Position numbers and translations under genes: made by a program. A stretch of DNA of 64,000 nt. Origin: Ureibacillus sinduriensis BLB-1 = JCM 15800 (GTDB lineage: Bacteria > Bacillota > Bacilli > Bacillales_A > Planococcaceae). This document shows positions 37,394 to 45,747 of the stretch, in pieces. The stretch's first letter is position 1, and every line of letters starts with the position of its first letter. The notes under the pieces are model-generated. The model searched no databases. It was given only the letters and a program-made list of their open reading frames with translations, and was not told where the DNA came from. The DNA lies in assembly GCF_000772955.1 (NCBI RefSeq), contig NZ_JPVO01000055.1, forward strand, positions 310,001 through 374,000, read 5' to 3'.

Positions 37394-37948
37394 ATGAAAC
37401 TTAAAACTAGGACAAATTTTATTTTATTGATTGTTGTCTCCATTTTCATCTGTTTATTTTTCGCCAAGGATTATTTGGTTGTCAATGAAGAACCGACAAA
37501 ATCGGATGTCATCATCGTGTTAAGTGGAGCGCCCGGAAGGCTGGAAAAGGCGGCGAGCCTATATCATGAAGGATATGCCGAAAAAGTAATGCTCACCACT
37601 TCGAGAGCTTCTGGACTGACAAAGGAAAATGCGCTGGCGCTTGGCATCAGTGATGAGGCGGTAATACTGGAAGAGGAAGCAACCAGCACGTATACCAATG
37701 CCTTATATGCAAGAGAAACGATGGAAAAGTCGGGCCTGGATTCCGCCATCGTTGTGACCTCGGATTATCATACGAGAAGGTCCAAATTATCGTTCGACCG
37801 TGTTTTTAGCGATTCAAGAATAGAATATTCAATTGTTGCCTCTCCGACTGACGGAGAATTAGGTGGGTTTTCAAATCAAATGGCATTCAAAGAATATTTT
37901 AAATTAGTTGGATACATCTTCGGATTTTATCGATGGATTGATCTTTAA
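37394..37948 (+). CDS. YdcF/DUF218-family membrane-anchored protein
   Basis: A 184-residue protein with one N-terminal hydrophobic helix (about residues 9-27), followed by a DUF218 domain: SDVIIVLSGAPGRLEKAASLYHEG, then TYTNALYARE and VTSDYHTRRS. Some family members (SanA, ElyC) affect envelope integrity or lipid-carrier metabolism. A role in lipid carrier or wall glycan metabolism near polysaccharide genes is plausible but unproven. GAGGATG precedes the ATG. Confidence 0.8.
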   Translation: MKLKTRTNFILLIVVSIFICLFFAKDYLVVNEEPTKSDVIIVLSGAPGRLEKAASLYHEGYAEKVMLTTSRASGLTKENALALGISDEAVILEEEATSTYTNALYARETMEKSGLDSAIVVTSDYHTRRSKLSFDRVFSDSRIEYSIVASPTDGELGGFSNQMAFKEYFKLVGYIFGFYRWIDL

Positions 37949-38108
37949 ATGAAAATCAAATACCGCAAAAAATTCCACTGAACTAATCGGTTTGATTGGG
38001 GAAGTTTGTGGAACATAAGTGCAGAGCAGCAAAATATGCTGGATCAATGGCAAAAGTGTCTATATGAATCGAAAAGCTAAAATAGTGAAGAAAGTGAGAT
38101 TATGGCTT

Positions 38109-38828
38109 ATGGAAAAAAGGAAACACTTATTCTTGCTGTCCATGGTGTTGAGTTTTGTTATCATCGGTTTGCTAGTTCCATTTAAAAGAGGGGGTACAGG
38201 CAACTTGAAAAAAGAAATCGATGCGGTGGTGGGAGCATCTCCTAAATATTCTAGCTATTACTTGCAGAAGAAAGATATATTTGAATCCACGGAAACTACC
38301 CATGTAGATAAAATTTTTGTAGGCGACAGTATTACGGATCATGGAGAGTTTCACGAGTTTTTCCCGAATGAAGTAGTATTGAACCGAGGGATTAGTAGGG
38401 ATACTTCCGCAGGGGTGTTGAACAGGATTAATGAAGTGGTGGCCAGGAATGCCAAGGAAGTATATTTGCTGATAGGGGTAAATGACATAAGAACAAAGGT
38501 GGAGCAAGCTGCTTATATTGGTAATATAAGAAGAATAATTGAAGCCTTTGCAAATAGCCAAACAGAAATTTATATTCAATCCATCCTTCCGGTGAACAAC
38601 TCAATCTATGGAAATAAAGTAACGAACGACAAAATCATACTTTTTAATGTAGCGTTGAAGCAAACAGCGGAAGAACTCAATGTTCAATTCCTTGACTTGT
38701 TCCCGCATTTCATCGACCAAAACGGGCAGTTGAAAAAAGAATTTACCCTCGATGGTATTCATTTGAATGGTAATGGCTACAAAGCTTGGACCAATCTTGT
38801 ACCTGGCACGCACACAAATTCAAAATAA
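38109..38828 (+). CDS. SGNH/GDSL-family hydrolase with N-terminal membrane anchor
   Basis: A protein of about 239 residues. MEKRK followed by a hydrophobic helix forms a signal anchor, so the catalytic domain is outside the cell. All SGNH blocks are visible: the GDS nucleophile in FVGDSITDHG, Gly in NRGIS, GVND, and the DGIHLNGNGY Asp-His pair. Such enzymes can deacetylate surface glycans. ATG 38109 is chosen for the compact signal anchor and the GTGAG upstream; ATG 38064 or GTG 38019 would add a basic leader. The last residues (VPGTHTNSK) and the stop are encoded by repeat DNA (see 38826-38901), so the original C-terminus may have been replaced. Confidence 0.8.
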   Translation: MEKRKHLFLLSMVLSFVIIGLLVPFKRGGTGNLKKEIDAVVGASPKYSSYYLQKKDIFESTETTHVDKIFVGDSITDHGEFHEFFPNEVVLNRGISRDTSAGVLNRINEVVARNAKEVYLLIGVNDIRTKVEQAAYIGNIRRIIEAFANSQTEIYIQSILPVNNSIYGNKVTNDKIILFNVALKQTAEELNVQFLDLFPHFIDQNGQLKKEFTLDGIHLNGNGYKAWTNLVPGTHTNSK

Positions 38829-38901
38829 TTCAGAATTGTTCAAGAGTTGTATGAGTGCCTGGCACCCGAACAATTCAGAATTGTTCGGGTGCCAGGCACT
38901 C
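38826..38901. repeat. Long perfect palindrome with a degenerate upstream half-copy
   Basis: Two 24-base arms (38853-38876 and 38878-38901) are perfectly complementary around a single central base; they contain TGCCTGGCACC and GGTGCCAGGCA. A 15-base direct repeat of the centre (AATTCAGAATTGTTC) occurs at about 38828-38842 and again at 38872-38886, and CCTGGCAC also occurs at 38802-38809 inside the hydrolase gene. This looks like a dispersed palindromic element inserted at the gene end. There is no T tract, so it is not an ordinary terminator. Confidence 0.8.
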
Positions 38902-38978
38902 CATATTATGTTTGCAATCTATTTTTTGGGGGTAGATATTTGCATAGAAAGGTATGAATTGCTTAGGAGGTCATGTGG

Positions 38979-39149
38979 ATGGAAACTATGGATATCCAGG
39001 AAGAGTTTAAACAAATTTTGGAGTATGCGATACAGCGCGGAAATGGAAATGAACAAATTACAGTGAATGAACTTGTCAACGAACTGGCCACACACTTGAA
39101 ACCATTAATAGAAAAAACAAACGCAAAAGGATTGTCTGTTACTCGCTAA
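38979..39149 (+). CDS. Small 56-residue protein of unknown function
   Basis: METMDIQEEFKQILEYAIQR begins a helical, charged, soluble 56-residue product ending in GLSVTR. AGGAGG (38965-38970) sits eight bases before the ATG at 38979; an in-frame ATG at 38973 is too close to it. A strong terminator overlaps the stop codon, which supports a real short gene. It is not recognised as a known family. It lies after the palindromic repeat at the end of locus 1. Confidence 0.7.
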   Translation: METMDIQEEFKQILEYAIQRGNGNEQITVNELVNELATHLKPLIEKTNAKGLSVTR

Positions 39150-39165
39150 GACAATCTTTTTTTTT
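39129..39165 (+). terminator. Terminator overlapping the end of the 56-residue ORF
   Basis: An 8-base stem (39130-39137 with 39149-39156), extendable by a G-U pair, 11-base loop containing the stop codon, then nine T. Confidence 0.88.
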
Positions 39166-39473
39166 GCTCTGAAACGTGCATTAAGAGGATAGAAGACTCT
39201 TTCTCCTCAGTTAATTCTGCTTCTACGCCTTTCCTACATATACTTCTCCTATTCTCTAAAAAAACCTACTATGAATCCTAACCTATAATCAAACTTCAAC
39301 AAGCATATGTGTATCCCCGTTGGCATCGTTTCGACAACTTTTCAATAGTCACTCCTCCAATCCCATGGACTGTCGGCAGGGGCTTTATCATAGTTCACCA
39401 GATGCAACCCAGCGGCTACACAAAAAATGCCCTTCATCTCGTTGATGAAGGACAAACTTGCAATTGTGCAACA
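39166..39473. other. Convergent intergenic region
   Basis: It lies between the plus-strand small gene and the minus-strand MFS gene. The only feature seen is the minus-strand terminator at 39422-39451. Confidence 0.5.
39422..39451 (-). terminator. Rho-independent terminator of the ligase-MFS operon
   Basis: An 8-base perfect stem (39431-39438 with 39444-39451), 5-base loop; on the minus strand it is followed closely by a run of six T (A at 39422-39427). Confidence 0.82.
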
Positions 39474-40811
39474 TTACGTAAGATTAACCGTTTTCTCTTG
39501 TTCCGCTTCATTATTTGGATGGGTGATCTGTTCTTCTTCAAAATCGTCCTCATACTTTGTTATGACTCGTGTATCCGGTGCGAAGAGAATAAGGATTAAG
39601 GAGAGCACAAGACCGACCATCATGAAACCGCCAAAAGCGAAAGGAGAGGCGCCATAATTCGTACCCATTGCTGTCCAAATCATCGGGCCGAATCCAACAA
39701 TCGCGGCTGCAATTTGATAGCCAAGAGATAGCCCGGTATAACGAACCTTTGCAGGGAAAAGTTCGGAGAACAATGTACCTTGTGTCGCAAAGATTGCTCC
39801 CCACACTACTCCCAGTAAAATCACTTGCATGGTGAAGAACCAGCCCGTACTTACTGGAAGAGCCATAAAATATGGTATCGCCAAAGCAAGCATGGCAATA
39901 AGGCCGCCTGTGTAGATTATTTTACGACCGATAAAATCGGAAAGATATCCCGCCAGCGGGATTGTAACAATCATCGCCGCACAGCTTAAAGTCAGTCCCA
40001 AAAGTGCAGTATCCCTGGAGTAATCTAAATACGTGGTAGCGTACACTAATATAAAGGACATCAAGAATACGTTAAAAAAGCCATCGCCCAGTTTTAAGCC
40101 AATTAGACGGAAAATATCCTTTGAGTTGTATTTAAAAACTTCCACAACAGGTATTTTTGCAAGCTCTCCTTGTTCCTTCTTTCTTTGGAACTCCGGTGTT
40201 TCTTCGATTCCGCTCCGAATCCACACGGCAATGACTATCAAAACGATACTAAAAAGGAAGGGAATACGCCAACCCCATGCCATAAATTGAGCTTCTGTCG
40301 TTAACGCACTTATCAATGTAAAACTGAATGTACCCAGGACTAGCCCGATGGGAACCCCTAATTGTGGCACGGAACCAAAAAAGCCACGGATGCCTTTATT
40401 GGCTGATTCGGTTGCCAAGAGAACCGCGCCTCCCCATTCTCCGCCAAGTGCAATTCCTTGCATTAATCGCAATACAACCAACAAAGCAGGAGCCACAATA
40501 CCAATCTGGGCATAAGTAGGCAAAAGTCCGATTAAAAAAGAGCTTCCACCCATTCCTATAAGCGTCAACATTAAGGAAGCCTTGCGCCCGATGCGGTCGC
40601 CCATATGCCCAAAAATAATACTGCCGATTGGTCTTGCGGCATAACCTGCACCGAATGTTGCAAATGCTATCAATATGGACACTGCAGGGTCATGATTTGG
40701 GAAGAAAAGGGAGGAGAACACTAAACCTGTTGCCGTTCCATACAAGTAAAAGTCATACCATTCGATAATCGATCCTACTAAACTAGCTAATAATATCTTT
40801 ACTTTTTTCAT
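39474..40811 (-). CDS. MFS transporter, metabolite:H+ symporter (MHS) type
   Basis: A 445-residue transporter with about 12 hydrophobic helices. It shows the sugar-porter/MHS hallmarks: GHMGDRIGRKASL in loop 2-3, RLMQGIALGGEWGGAVLLATE in helix 4-5, and DFIGRK later. MHS members (ShiA, ProP, KgtP types) import organic acids or betaines with protons. It lies 18 bases downstream of the acyl-CoA ligase gene on the same strand, so it probably imports the carboxylic acid that the ligase activates. The C-terminus is acidic (EDDFEEEQITHPNNEAEQE). Confidence 0.87.
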   Translation of the reverse strand: MKKVKILLASLVGSIIEWYDFYLYGTATGLVFSSLFFPNHDPAVSILIAFATFGAGYAARPIGSIIFGHMGDRIGRKASLMLTLIGMGGSSFLIGLLPTYAQIGIVAPALLVVLRLMQGIALGGEWGGAVLLATESANKGIRGFFGSVPQLGVPIGLVLGTFSFTLISALTTEAQFMAWGWRIPFLFSIVLIVIAVWIRSGIEETPEFQRKKEQGELAKIPVVEVFKYNSKDIFRLIGLKLGDGFFNVFLMSFILVYATTYLDYSRDTALLGLTLSCAAMIVTIPLAGYLSDFIGRKIIYTGGLIAMLALAIPYFMALPVSTGWFFTMQVILLGVVWGAIFATQGTLFSELFPAKVRYTGLSLGYQIAAAIVGFGPMIWTAMGTNYGASPFAFGGFMMVGLVLSLILILFAPDTRVITKYEDDFEEEQITHPNNEAEQEKTVNLT

Positions 40812-40829
40812 GGAGCACCCACTTTCTTA

Positions 40830-42392
40830 TTAATGTATTAAAATTGAATTTCTTAATATATGTTTCTGAATCTTCCCAACTGGCGTTCGCGGAAAAACCT
40901 CCACGAACTCGATGGAATCCGGTACTTTAAATTTCGCCAAATGCTCCTTGCAGAAATCAATGAGTTCTTCTTCAGTTATCAACATCCCCTTATTCAATAT
41001 GACGAACGCCTTTATCGCTTCATCCCTCATCTCATCCGGCACACCAATGACCGCACTTTCATAAACAGCAAGATGTTGGGTTAGAACACTTTCCACTTCT
41101 TGGGCAGCAACATTCTCACCGGAACGTTTAATCATATCCTTCACACGGTCAACAAAGTAGAAATAGCCATCTTCCCCGATACGTGCATTATCACCGGTCA
41201 ATAACCATCCGTTTTGTATCGTTTGTTGTGTGGCTTGTTCATTTTTGAAATACTGCTTCATGATGGTACGTCCCGGTACACCTTTAACCGCAATTTGACC
41301 AATAGTTCCGGTTTCGGCTTCCTCTCCATTTTCATCGACCAGTTTCACCTCATATCCTAAACTAGGTCTGCCGATACTGAGGTTTTTCCGTACTCCATTC
41401 AATGGATTGATTAGTGGGATGCCTACAGTTTCGGTCATGCCATACAAATGCAACAATTTCAGGCCGAATTTTTCTTCAAAATCCTGAATTTGATGCTCTG
41501 CAATCGATTGAGCAAACAGCACCAACCGAATTGGATTGTCCCTGTCGTCTGCATCGTATTCCTTGGCCAAAATCATCCGAATAGGTGCAGCAAATAAGGA
41601 ACCGACCGTGGCACCTAAAGATTTCGCTTGTTTAAAGTAACGCGAAGCACTAAATTTTTCTGTTAACGCAACACTCGCACCGGCGACGAGTGCGGGCATT
41701 GTTGAATAGTATTGAGCATTGCCGTGGAAAAGTGGAAGGACAATAAACATCCGATCATCTTCAGTTACTTTAATTGAATGAGACATCAATTCCCCAGTGA
41801 AAATATAGTTTGCATTCGTCACTTGTACGCCTTTTGGCTTGGAAGTGGTACCCGAGGTGTAAAGCATACCGACTACATCTTCCGGAAGAATTTTTGGAAA
41901 GCGTTCTGTACTCGTAGAAGCATTTTCAATTAGCTGGCTGAAATTTAAAAATGGAGTAGATTTATTCATAAATCGCGTTAAGATAATATTTTGAATCGTC
42001 GGCAGTTCTTCTTTTATACCAAGGAATTTTTCTGCATACTCTTCCTCGGTAATCAATAGCACAGATTCGGAGTGGTTAATGATGTATTTCATTTCCTCCG
42101 CAGTTGATAAAATGTTTGTGGGAACCATAATTGCGCCAATATGTGCCAAGGCAAACCAAGCTGTTAAAAATTCAATATTGTTTGGCAAATGTAATGTGAC
42201 ATGATCTCCAGCTTGAATTTTTAAATCAAGCAAGGCATTGCAAAGTTTTAATACTTCGTCATGAAATTCACTGTAGGTTTTGGTTGTTTGATTGCCATTC
42301 ACATCTTCAAAAGCTATAAATATCTTTTGTGGATAAAGACACACTCGCTCCTCCAAGAGTGATCGAAGCGTTCTATCCCCGATAATATCCAT
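40830..42392 (-). CDS. Acyl-CoA synthetase / AMP-forming ligase (CaiC/FadD-like)
   Basis: A 520-residue class I adenylate-forming enzyme. Motifs in order: P-loop YTSGTTSKPKG, VLPLFHGNAQYY, YGMTETVG, TGDNARIGEDGY and the catalytic lysine in PVGKIQKHILR. It activates a carboxylic acid to its CoA thioester; the pattern resembles crotonobetaine/carnitine or medium-chain acyl ligases, but the substrate is not decidable. The ATG at 42392 follows GGGGAGGG; the frame opens 60 bases further upstream, but that stretch contains a perfect cre box and is untranslated leader. It is divergent from a TetR gene and forms an operon with the MFS gene. Confidence 0.87.
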   Translation of the reverse strand: MDIIGDRTLRSLLEERVCLYPQKIFIAFEDVNGNQTTKTYSEFHDEVLKLCNALLDLKIQAGDHVTLHLPNNIEFLTAWFALAHIGAIMVPTNILSTAEEMKYIINHSESVLLITEEEYAEKFLGIKEELPTIQNIILTRFMNKSTPFLNFSQLIENASTSTERFPKILPEDVVGMLYTSGTTSKPKGVQVTNANYIFTGELMSHSIKVTEDDRMFIVLPLFHGNAQYYSTMPALVAGASVALTEKFSASRYFKQAKSLGATVGSLFAAPIRMILAKEYDADDRDNPIRLVLFAQSIAEHQIQDFEEKFGLKLLHLYGMTETVGIPLINPLNGVRKNLSIGRPSLGYEVKLVDENGEEAETGTIGQIAVKGVPGRTIMKQYFKNEQATQQTIQNGWLLTGDNARIGEDGYFYFVDRVKDMIKRSGENVAAQEVESVLTQHLAVYESAVIGVPDEMRDEAIKAFVILNKGMLITEEELIDFCKEHLAKFKVPDSIEFVEVFPRTPVGKIQKHILRNSILIH

Positions 42393-42416
42393 AATGAATC
42401 CCTCCCCAAACAAATT

Positions 42417-42430
42417 TGCAAACGTTTTCA
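42417..42430. promoter_or_regulatory. cre site (CcpA operator) in the ligase leader
   Basis: TGCAAACGTTTTCA and its complement TGAAAACGTTTGCA both satisfy TGNAANCGNWNNCW at every fixed position. It lies 25-38 bases upstream of the ligase ATG, a position that would block transcription, so catabolite repression of the ligase-MFS operon is predicted. Confidence 0.75.
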
Positions 42431-42451
42431 ACTTGATAAAACATACTTTCA

Positions 42452-42465
42452 TAGACTATAGTCTA
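42452..42465. promoter_or_regulatory. 14-base perfect palindrome in the ligase promoter region
   Basis: TAGACTATAGTCTA is perfectly self-complementary and lies in the divergent ligase/tetR intergenic region; a TATAGT-like -10 for the ligase gene is inside it. It is a candidate operator for the TetR regulator. Confidence 0.5.
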
Positions 42466-42540
42466 AATAATAAAACAACAATAAATTAAAAGTCAATACT
42501 ATTCTGACAATTCAGATAAATAGGCGGAAGTTATATTATT

Positions 42541-42565
42541 ATGTACTTTTATAAACTAAGTACAT
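42541..42565. promoter_or_regulatory. Inverted repeat in the tetR leader, candidate autoregulatory operator
   Basis: A perfect 8-base inverted repeat (ATGTACTT at 42541-42548, AAGTACAT at 42558-42565, 9-base spacer) ends 23 bases before the tetR start. Size and position fit a TetR-family operator; its sequence differs from the palindrome at 42452, so only one of the two may be the TetR site. Confidence 0.45.
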
Positions 42566-42588
42566 AGGAGCGGGAATGGAGGTAAAGC

Positions 42589-43224
42589 ATGAGGAAAGGA
42601 AAACGGCAATTACAGGCCGAAAAAACAAAGCAGCGTATTTTTAAAACGGCATTGGAGTTATTCCAGAAAAAAGGGTTTGACCAAGTGACGGTAGATGAAA
42701 TAGTAGAAAAAAGCAACAGCTCCAAGGGGGCGTTTTATGGTCACTTTAATTCAAAATACGGAATCTTTCTAGAGAAATTTAATGAAATCGATCACTTTTA
42801 CGAAGAATTCGTACAAACAATATCAGAAAATGACTCATTGAAAGAAAAGATTGTAAAGTTATTTCAAGGCCAGATGCACTACTTGGAGCATGAACTTGGA
42901 AAAGATTTAATGAGATCGGTATATACAAATGGATTAATTGAAAGCGAAAATCATTTTTTCAACAATACGGAAAGAGGTCTCTATAAAATATTGATTCACT
43001 TTATTAACAAATCAATCGACAGAGGAGAATTAAGGAAAGAGGCAAACCCGGAAAGAATTGCGATGCTGATTACAAGATGTATGCGTGGAAATTTATATGA
43101 CTGGATTGCATTTGGGAGCACCTATAATCTGCAGCATGAGAGTACACAGTTTATAGATATATTTATGGATGGATTACTCAAGCAGTTTGGCAAAGAAAGC
43201 GATGGAATGACTAGAACTCAGTGA
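42589..43224 (+). CDS. TetR/AcrR-family transcriptional regulator
   Basis: A 211-residue regulator. The N-terminal TetR helix-turn-helix is clear (KTKQRIFKTALELFQKKGFD, then EKSNSSKGAFYGHFNSK); the C-terminal ligand-binding domain is divergent. It is transcribed divergently from the acyl-CoA ligase gene, the usual layout for a repressor of a catabolic operon whose inducer is the acid or its CoA ester. GGAGG precedes the ATG. Regulation of the ligase-MFS operon is inferred from this layout and from nearby palindromes. Confidence 0.88.
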   Translation: MRKGKRQLQAEKTKQRIFKTALELFQKKGFDQVTVDEIVEKSNSSKGAFYGHFNSKYGIFLEKFNEIDHFYEEFVQTISENDSLKEKIVKLFQGQMHYLEHELGKDLMRSVYTNGLIESENHFFNNTERGLYKILIHFINKSIDRGELRKEANPERIAMLITRCMRGNLYDWIAFGSTYNLQHESTQFIDIFMDGLLKQFGKESDGMTRTQ

Positions 43225-43257
43225 ACGTCTTAGTAATTAATAAATGGGGACTCATAA

Positions 43258-43266
43258 TGCTATAAT
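43258..43266 (+). promoter_or_regulatory. Extended -10 promoter element of the GGDEF-EAL gene
   Basis: TGCTATAAT is a perfect extended -10; the -35 region is poor (TAATAA with a 17-base spacer). It lies 62 bases upstream of the GTG start. Confidence 0.55.
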
Positions 43267-43327
43267 ACAATTATGTTTCGATAAAAACTTTGAATAGAAT
43301 CGGTGTCTTTGAAGGGAGTCCGACAAC

Positions 43328-45547
43328 GTGAATATACCCAAAGATGATGTTTCACACTATATAATAGAATCCCAAAAACGTTGTGAAATGATGGGGATGG
43401 ACCCGCAACAATTTCCAACAGCCAAATATATAAGCCAAGAAAAATTGAATAGTAAGTTAAGCAAGTTAACAAGAACATTCGAAGTTCTGGACTTTTTTTC
43501 CAATAAGCTATTTCAAATGGTGGAGGACATACCATTTTTACTGATTGTCACAGACGAGGAAGGGACCCTTTTAGATATAAAAGGAGATGACAAGCTTAAT
43601 AAAAATTTTGAGAAATTAGGAATCCGGCCTGGCATTAAATGTACCGAAGAAGATTATGGAACGAACGCCATTACTTATGCACTAACAGGAAACCAGCCAG
43701 TACAAGTGGTAGGTTTGCAGCATTATAAGACATTTTTGCAAGGCATCGCGTGCTATACAGTGCCACTAACTTTTGAATCGACCGGGTTTAAAACCGGGAC
43801 ATTGACCATCATCACGTTAGTAGAATATCAAAGTCCTCTTCTTTTGACAATGTTGTATACTGTTGTGAATTCTATTGAACGCGAAATTCTATTAAAAGAA
43901 ACGAATACTCGGTTGAATATACTTAATCAAGTCGTCATCAAATCTTCGAAAAATGGGATTATTGAAATTGATAAAACAGGCAAAATTACCGAAATGAATG
44001 AGGTTGCACAGTCTTTGACAGGTTTTGGGAAGAATACTGTAATTGATGAGAAAAGCTTCTTTGGCTCCTATTTGAAATGGATTTTGCAAGGAAGAGATTT
44101 TGCAAATGTAGAAATCAAAATTATTAATGAAGTAACCGGTAAGCAAACCATTACTTTGTTTGATGGCATTCCTTTATATAAATCTTCGGGTGAATTGATT
44201 GGAGCATTTGCCCAGTTAAAAGATATTACGGAACGACATAATGCAAAGGAACAAATTCGTTACTTGGCCTTCCATGATGACTTAACCGGTCTGCCAAATC
44301 GGAGAAGCTTCCAGCAATCGCTGAACGGAACTTTAAGTAATTTAAATAAGAGTGGCGGGACCTTATCGCTCTTTTTGTTAGATTTGGATCGTTTCAAATT
44401 TATCAATGACACGTTGGGCCATGAAAAAGGGGATTGGCTTCTTATCGAAGTAACCAAACGTTTACGTCACTTTTTGCCTGACAATGCCGAGCTATTCCGT
44501 ATGGGCGGCGATGAATTCACCATCCTTTTAAGGAATTATGAAGATCAGGATGAGGTGATTTCCATTGCTGAAGGTATCATTGAATTATTCCAGCGTAGTT
44601 TTGTTATCGAAAGTTATGAATTTCACATGAGTACAAGTATAGGCATTTCCATTTACCAGGGGAGGGAAAATGGAGCGATTCCTTTGTTCCGCAGGGCGGA
44701 TACAGCGATGTACAGAGCGAAGGAAATGGGAAAAAACAACTATGTTATGTATGATTCCAACATGGAGCATCGCTTTTTTGAGAAGTTGACCTTCGAGCAA
44801 CAACTTCGCCAGGCAATCAGACAGAATGAGTTTGAATTGTATTATCAACCACAATATAGCCTTTGCACACAAGAAATTATCGGGTTGGAGGCTTTGATAC
44901 GCTGGAACCATCCGAAATTTGGATTAATTATGCCCAACGATATCATTCCTTTGGCCGAAGAATTAGGTATCGCCACCCTACTAGGTGATTTTGTTTTGCA
45001 AAAAGCTTGTGAACAGCTAAGTCATTGGAAAGAGTGCGGGTTACAACCGGTGAAGGTAGCGATTAATTTATCGCCTCAAGATTTTTTAAGCCATACAATC
45101 GTTGAGAAAGTACAACACTCCTTAAACCAAAGCAAAATCGAACCCAAGTTTCTGGAACTGGAAATTACCGAGTCCATGGCCATGGATGTATCCAATGCCA
45201 TTTCGATTATGAAGGAATTAAATCAGATTGGAGTGCAAATCGCGATAGATGATTTTGGAAAAGGGTTTAGTTCGTTAAACTATTTGAAAAACTTCCCGAT
45301 ACAGCGACTGAAAATTGATCGCTCCTTTGTCAATGACATACTAGCCAACCAGAATGATGCGAAAATCATCAATGCCATTATTCATCTGGCCCACACGCTA
45401 AACTTGGAGGTCATCGCGGAAGGCGTCGAAACAAAAGAACAAGCGGAATTTTTGAGCAGCTTAAAATGTGACGAAGCCCAAGGTTATTTTTACGGGAAGC
45501 CAATGCCCTTAAGCGATATTGAAAAGTTGTTGTTTAAATGGGAATAA
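43328..45547 (+). CDS. GAF-PAS-GGDEF-EAL cyclic-di-GMP signalling protein
   Basis: A 739-residue cytosolic protein. Residues about 60-190 resemble the GAF-type sensor of AcoR-like activators (EEDYGTNAITYALTGNQPVQVVG), about 200-310 is a PAS domain (SSKNGIIEIDKTGKITEMNE), then GGDEF and EAL. The GGDEF motif is intact (393-397), but the inhibitory RxxD site upstream is absent (PDNA there). The EAL domain keeps E521-A-L, EITES, IDDFGKGFSSL, KID, EGVET and QGY, so phosphodiesterase activity is expected and cyclase activity is possible. GTG 43328 follows AAGGGAG. It lies between two polysaccharide loci, so control of surface glycan or motility is plausible. Confidence 0.9.
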   Translation: MNIPKDDVSHYIIESQKRCEMMGMDPQQFPTAKYISQEKLNSKLSKLTRTFEVLDFFSNKLFQMVEDIPFLLIVTDEEGTLLDIKGDDKLNKNFEKLGIRPGIKCTEEDYGTNAITYALTGNQPVQVVGLQHYKTFLQGIACYTVPLTFESTGFKTGTLTIITLVEYQSPLLLTMLYTVVNSIEREILLKETNTRLNILNQVVIKSSKNGIIEIDKTGKITEMNEVAQSLTGFGKNTVIDEKSFFGSYLKWILQGRDFANVEIKIINEVTGKQTITLFDGIPLYKSSGELIGAFAQLKDITERHNAKEQIRYLAFHDDLTGLPNRRSFQQSLNGTLSNLNKSGGTLSLFLLDLDRFKFINDTLGHEKGDWLLIEVTKRLRHFLPDNAELFRMGGDEFTILLRNYEDQDEVISIAEGIIELFQRSFVIESYEFHMSTSIGISIYQGRENGAIPLFRRADTAMYRAKEMGKNNYVMYDSNMEHRFFEKLTFEQQLRQAIRQNEFELYYQPQYSLCTQEIIGLEALIRWNHPKFGLIMPNDIIPLAEELGIATLLGDFVLQKACEQLSHWKECGLQPVKVAINLSPQDFLSHTIVEKVQHSLNQSKIEPKFLELEITESMAMDVSNAISIMKELNQIGVQIAIDDFGKGFSSLNYLKNFPIQRLKIDRSFVNDILANQNDAKIINAIIHLAHTLNLEVIAEGVETKEQAEFLSSLKCDEAQGYFYGKPMPLSDIEKLLFKWE

Positions 45548-45593
45548 GACAAATGTCATTTTCCATAAAAAGTATCATAGAGAATAATCTAAC

Positions 45594-45625
45594 CCCTTGA
45601 ATTTTATATGTTCAAGGGATTTTAT
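45594..45625 (+). terminator. Terminator after the GGDEF-EAL gene
   Basis: An 8-base perfect stem (45594-45601 with 45611-45618), 9-base loop, then ATTTTATC. Confidence 0.75.
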
Positions 45626-45747
45626 CTTTCCATAAGAAAAAAACCTCCCGTTTAATCAATCCCACATGGCATTTTCTTAGTAGACTAACCGTAAACTGAT
45701 TTCAGGGTATATTGATAAAATTATAAAACCAAAGCAGGTGTTGCTGG

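Noticed and set aside
38172-38579. 135-codon minus-strand frame opposite the SGNH hydrolase
   Set aside because: The plus-strand product has all SGNH catalytic blocks; the antisense product has none of any family.
38853-38901. Reading the long palindrome as a rho-independent terminator
   Set aside because: There is no T tract on either side, and a partial copy sits upstream, which fits a dispersed repeat better.
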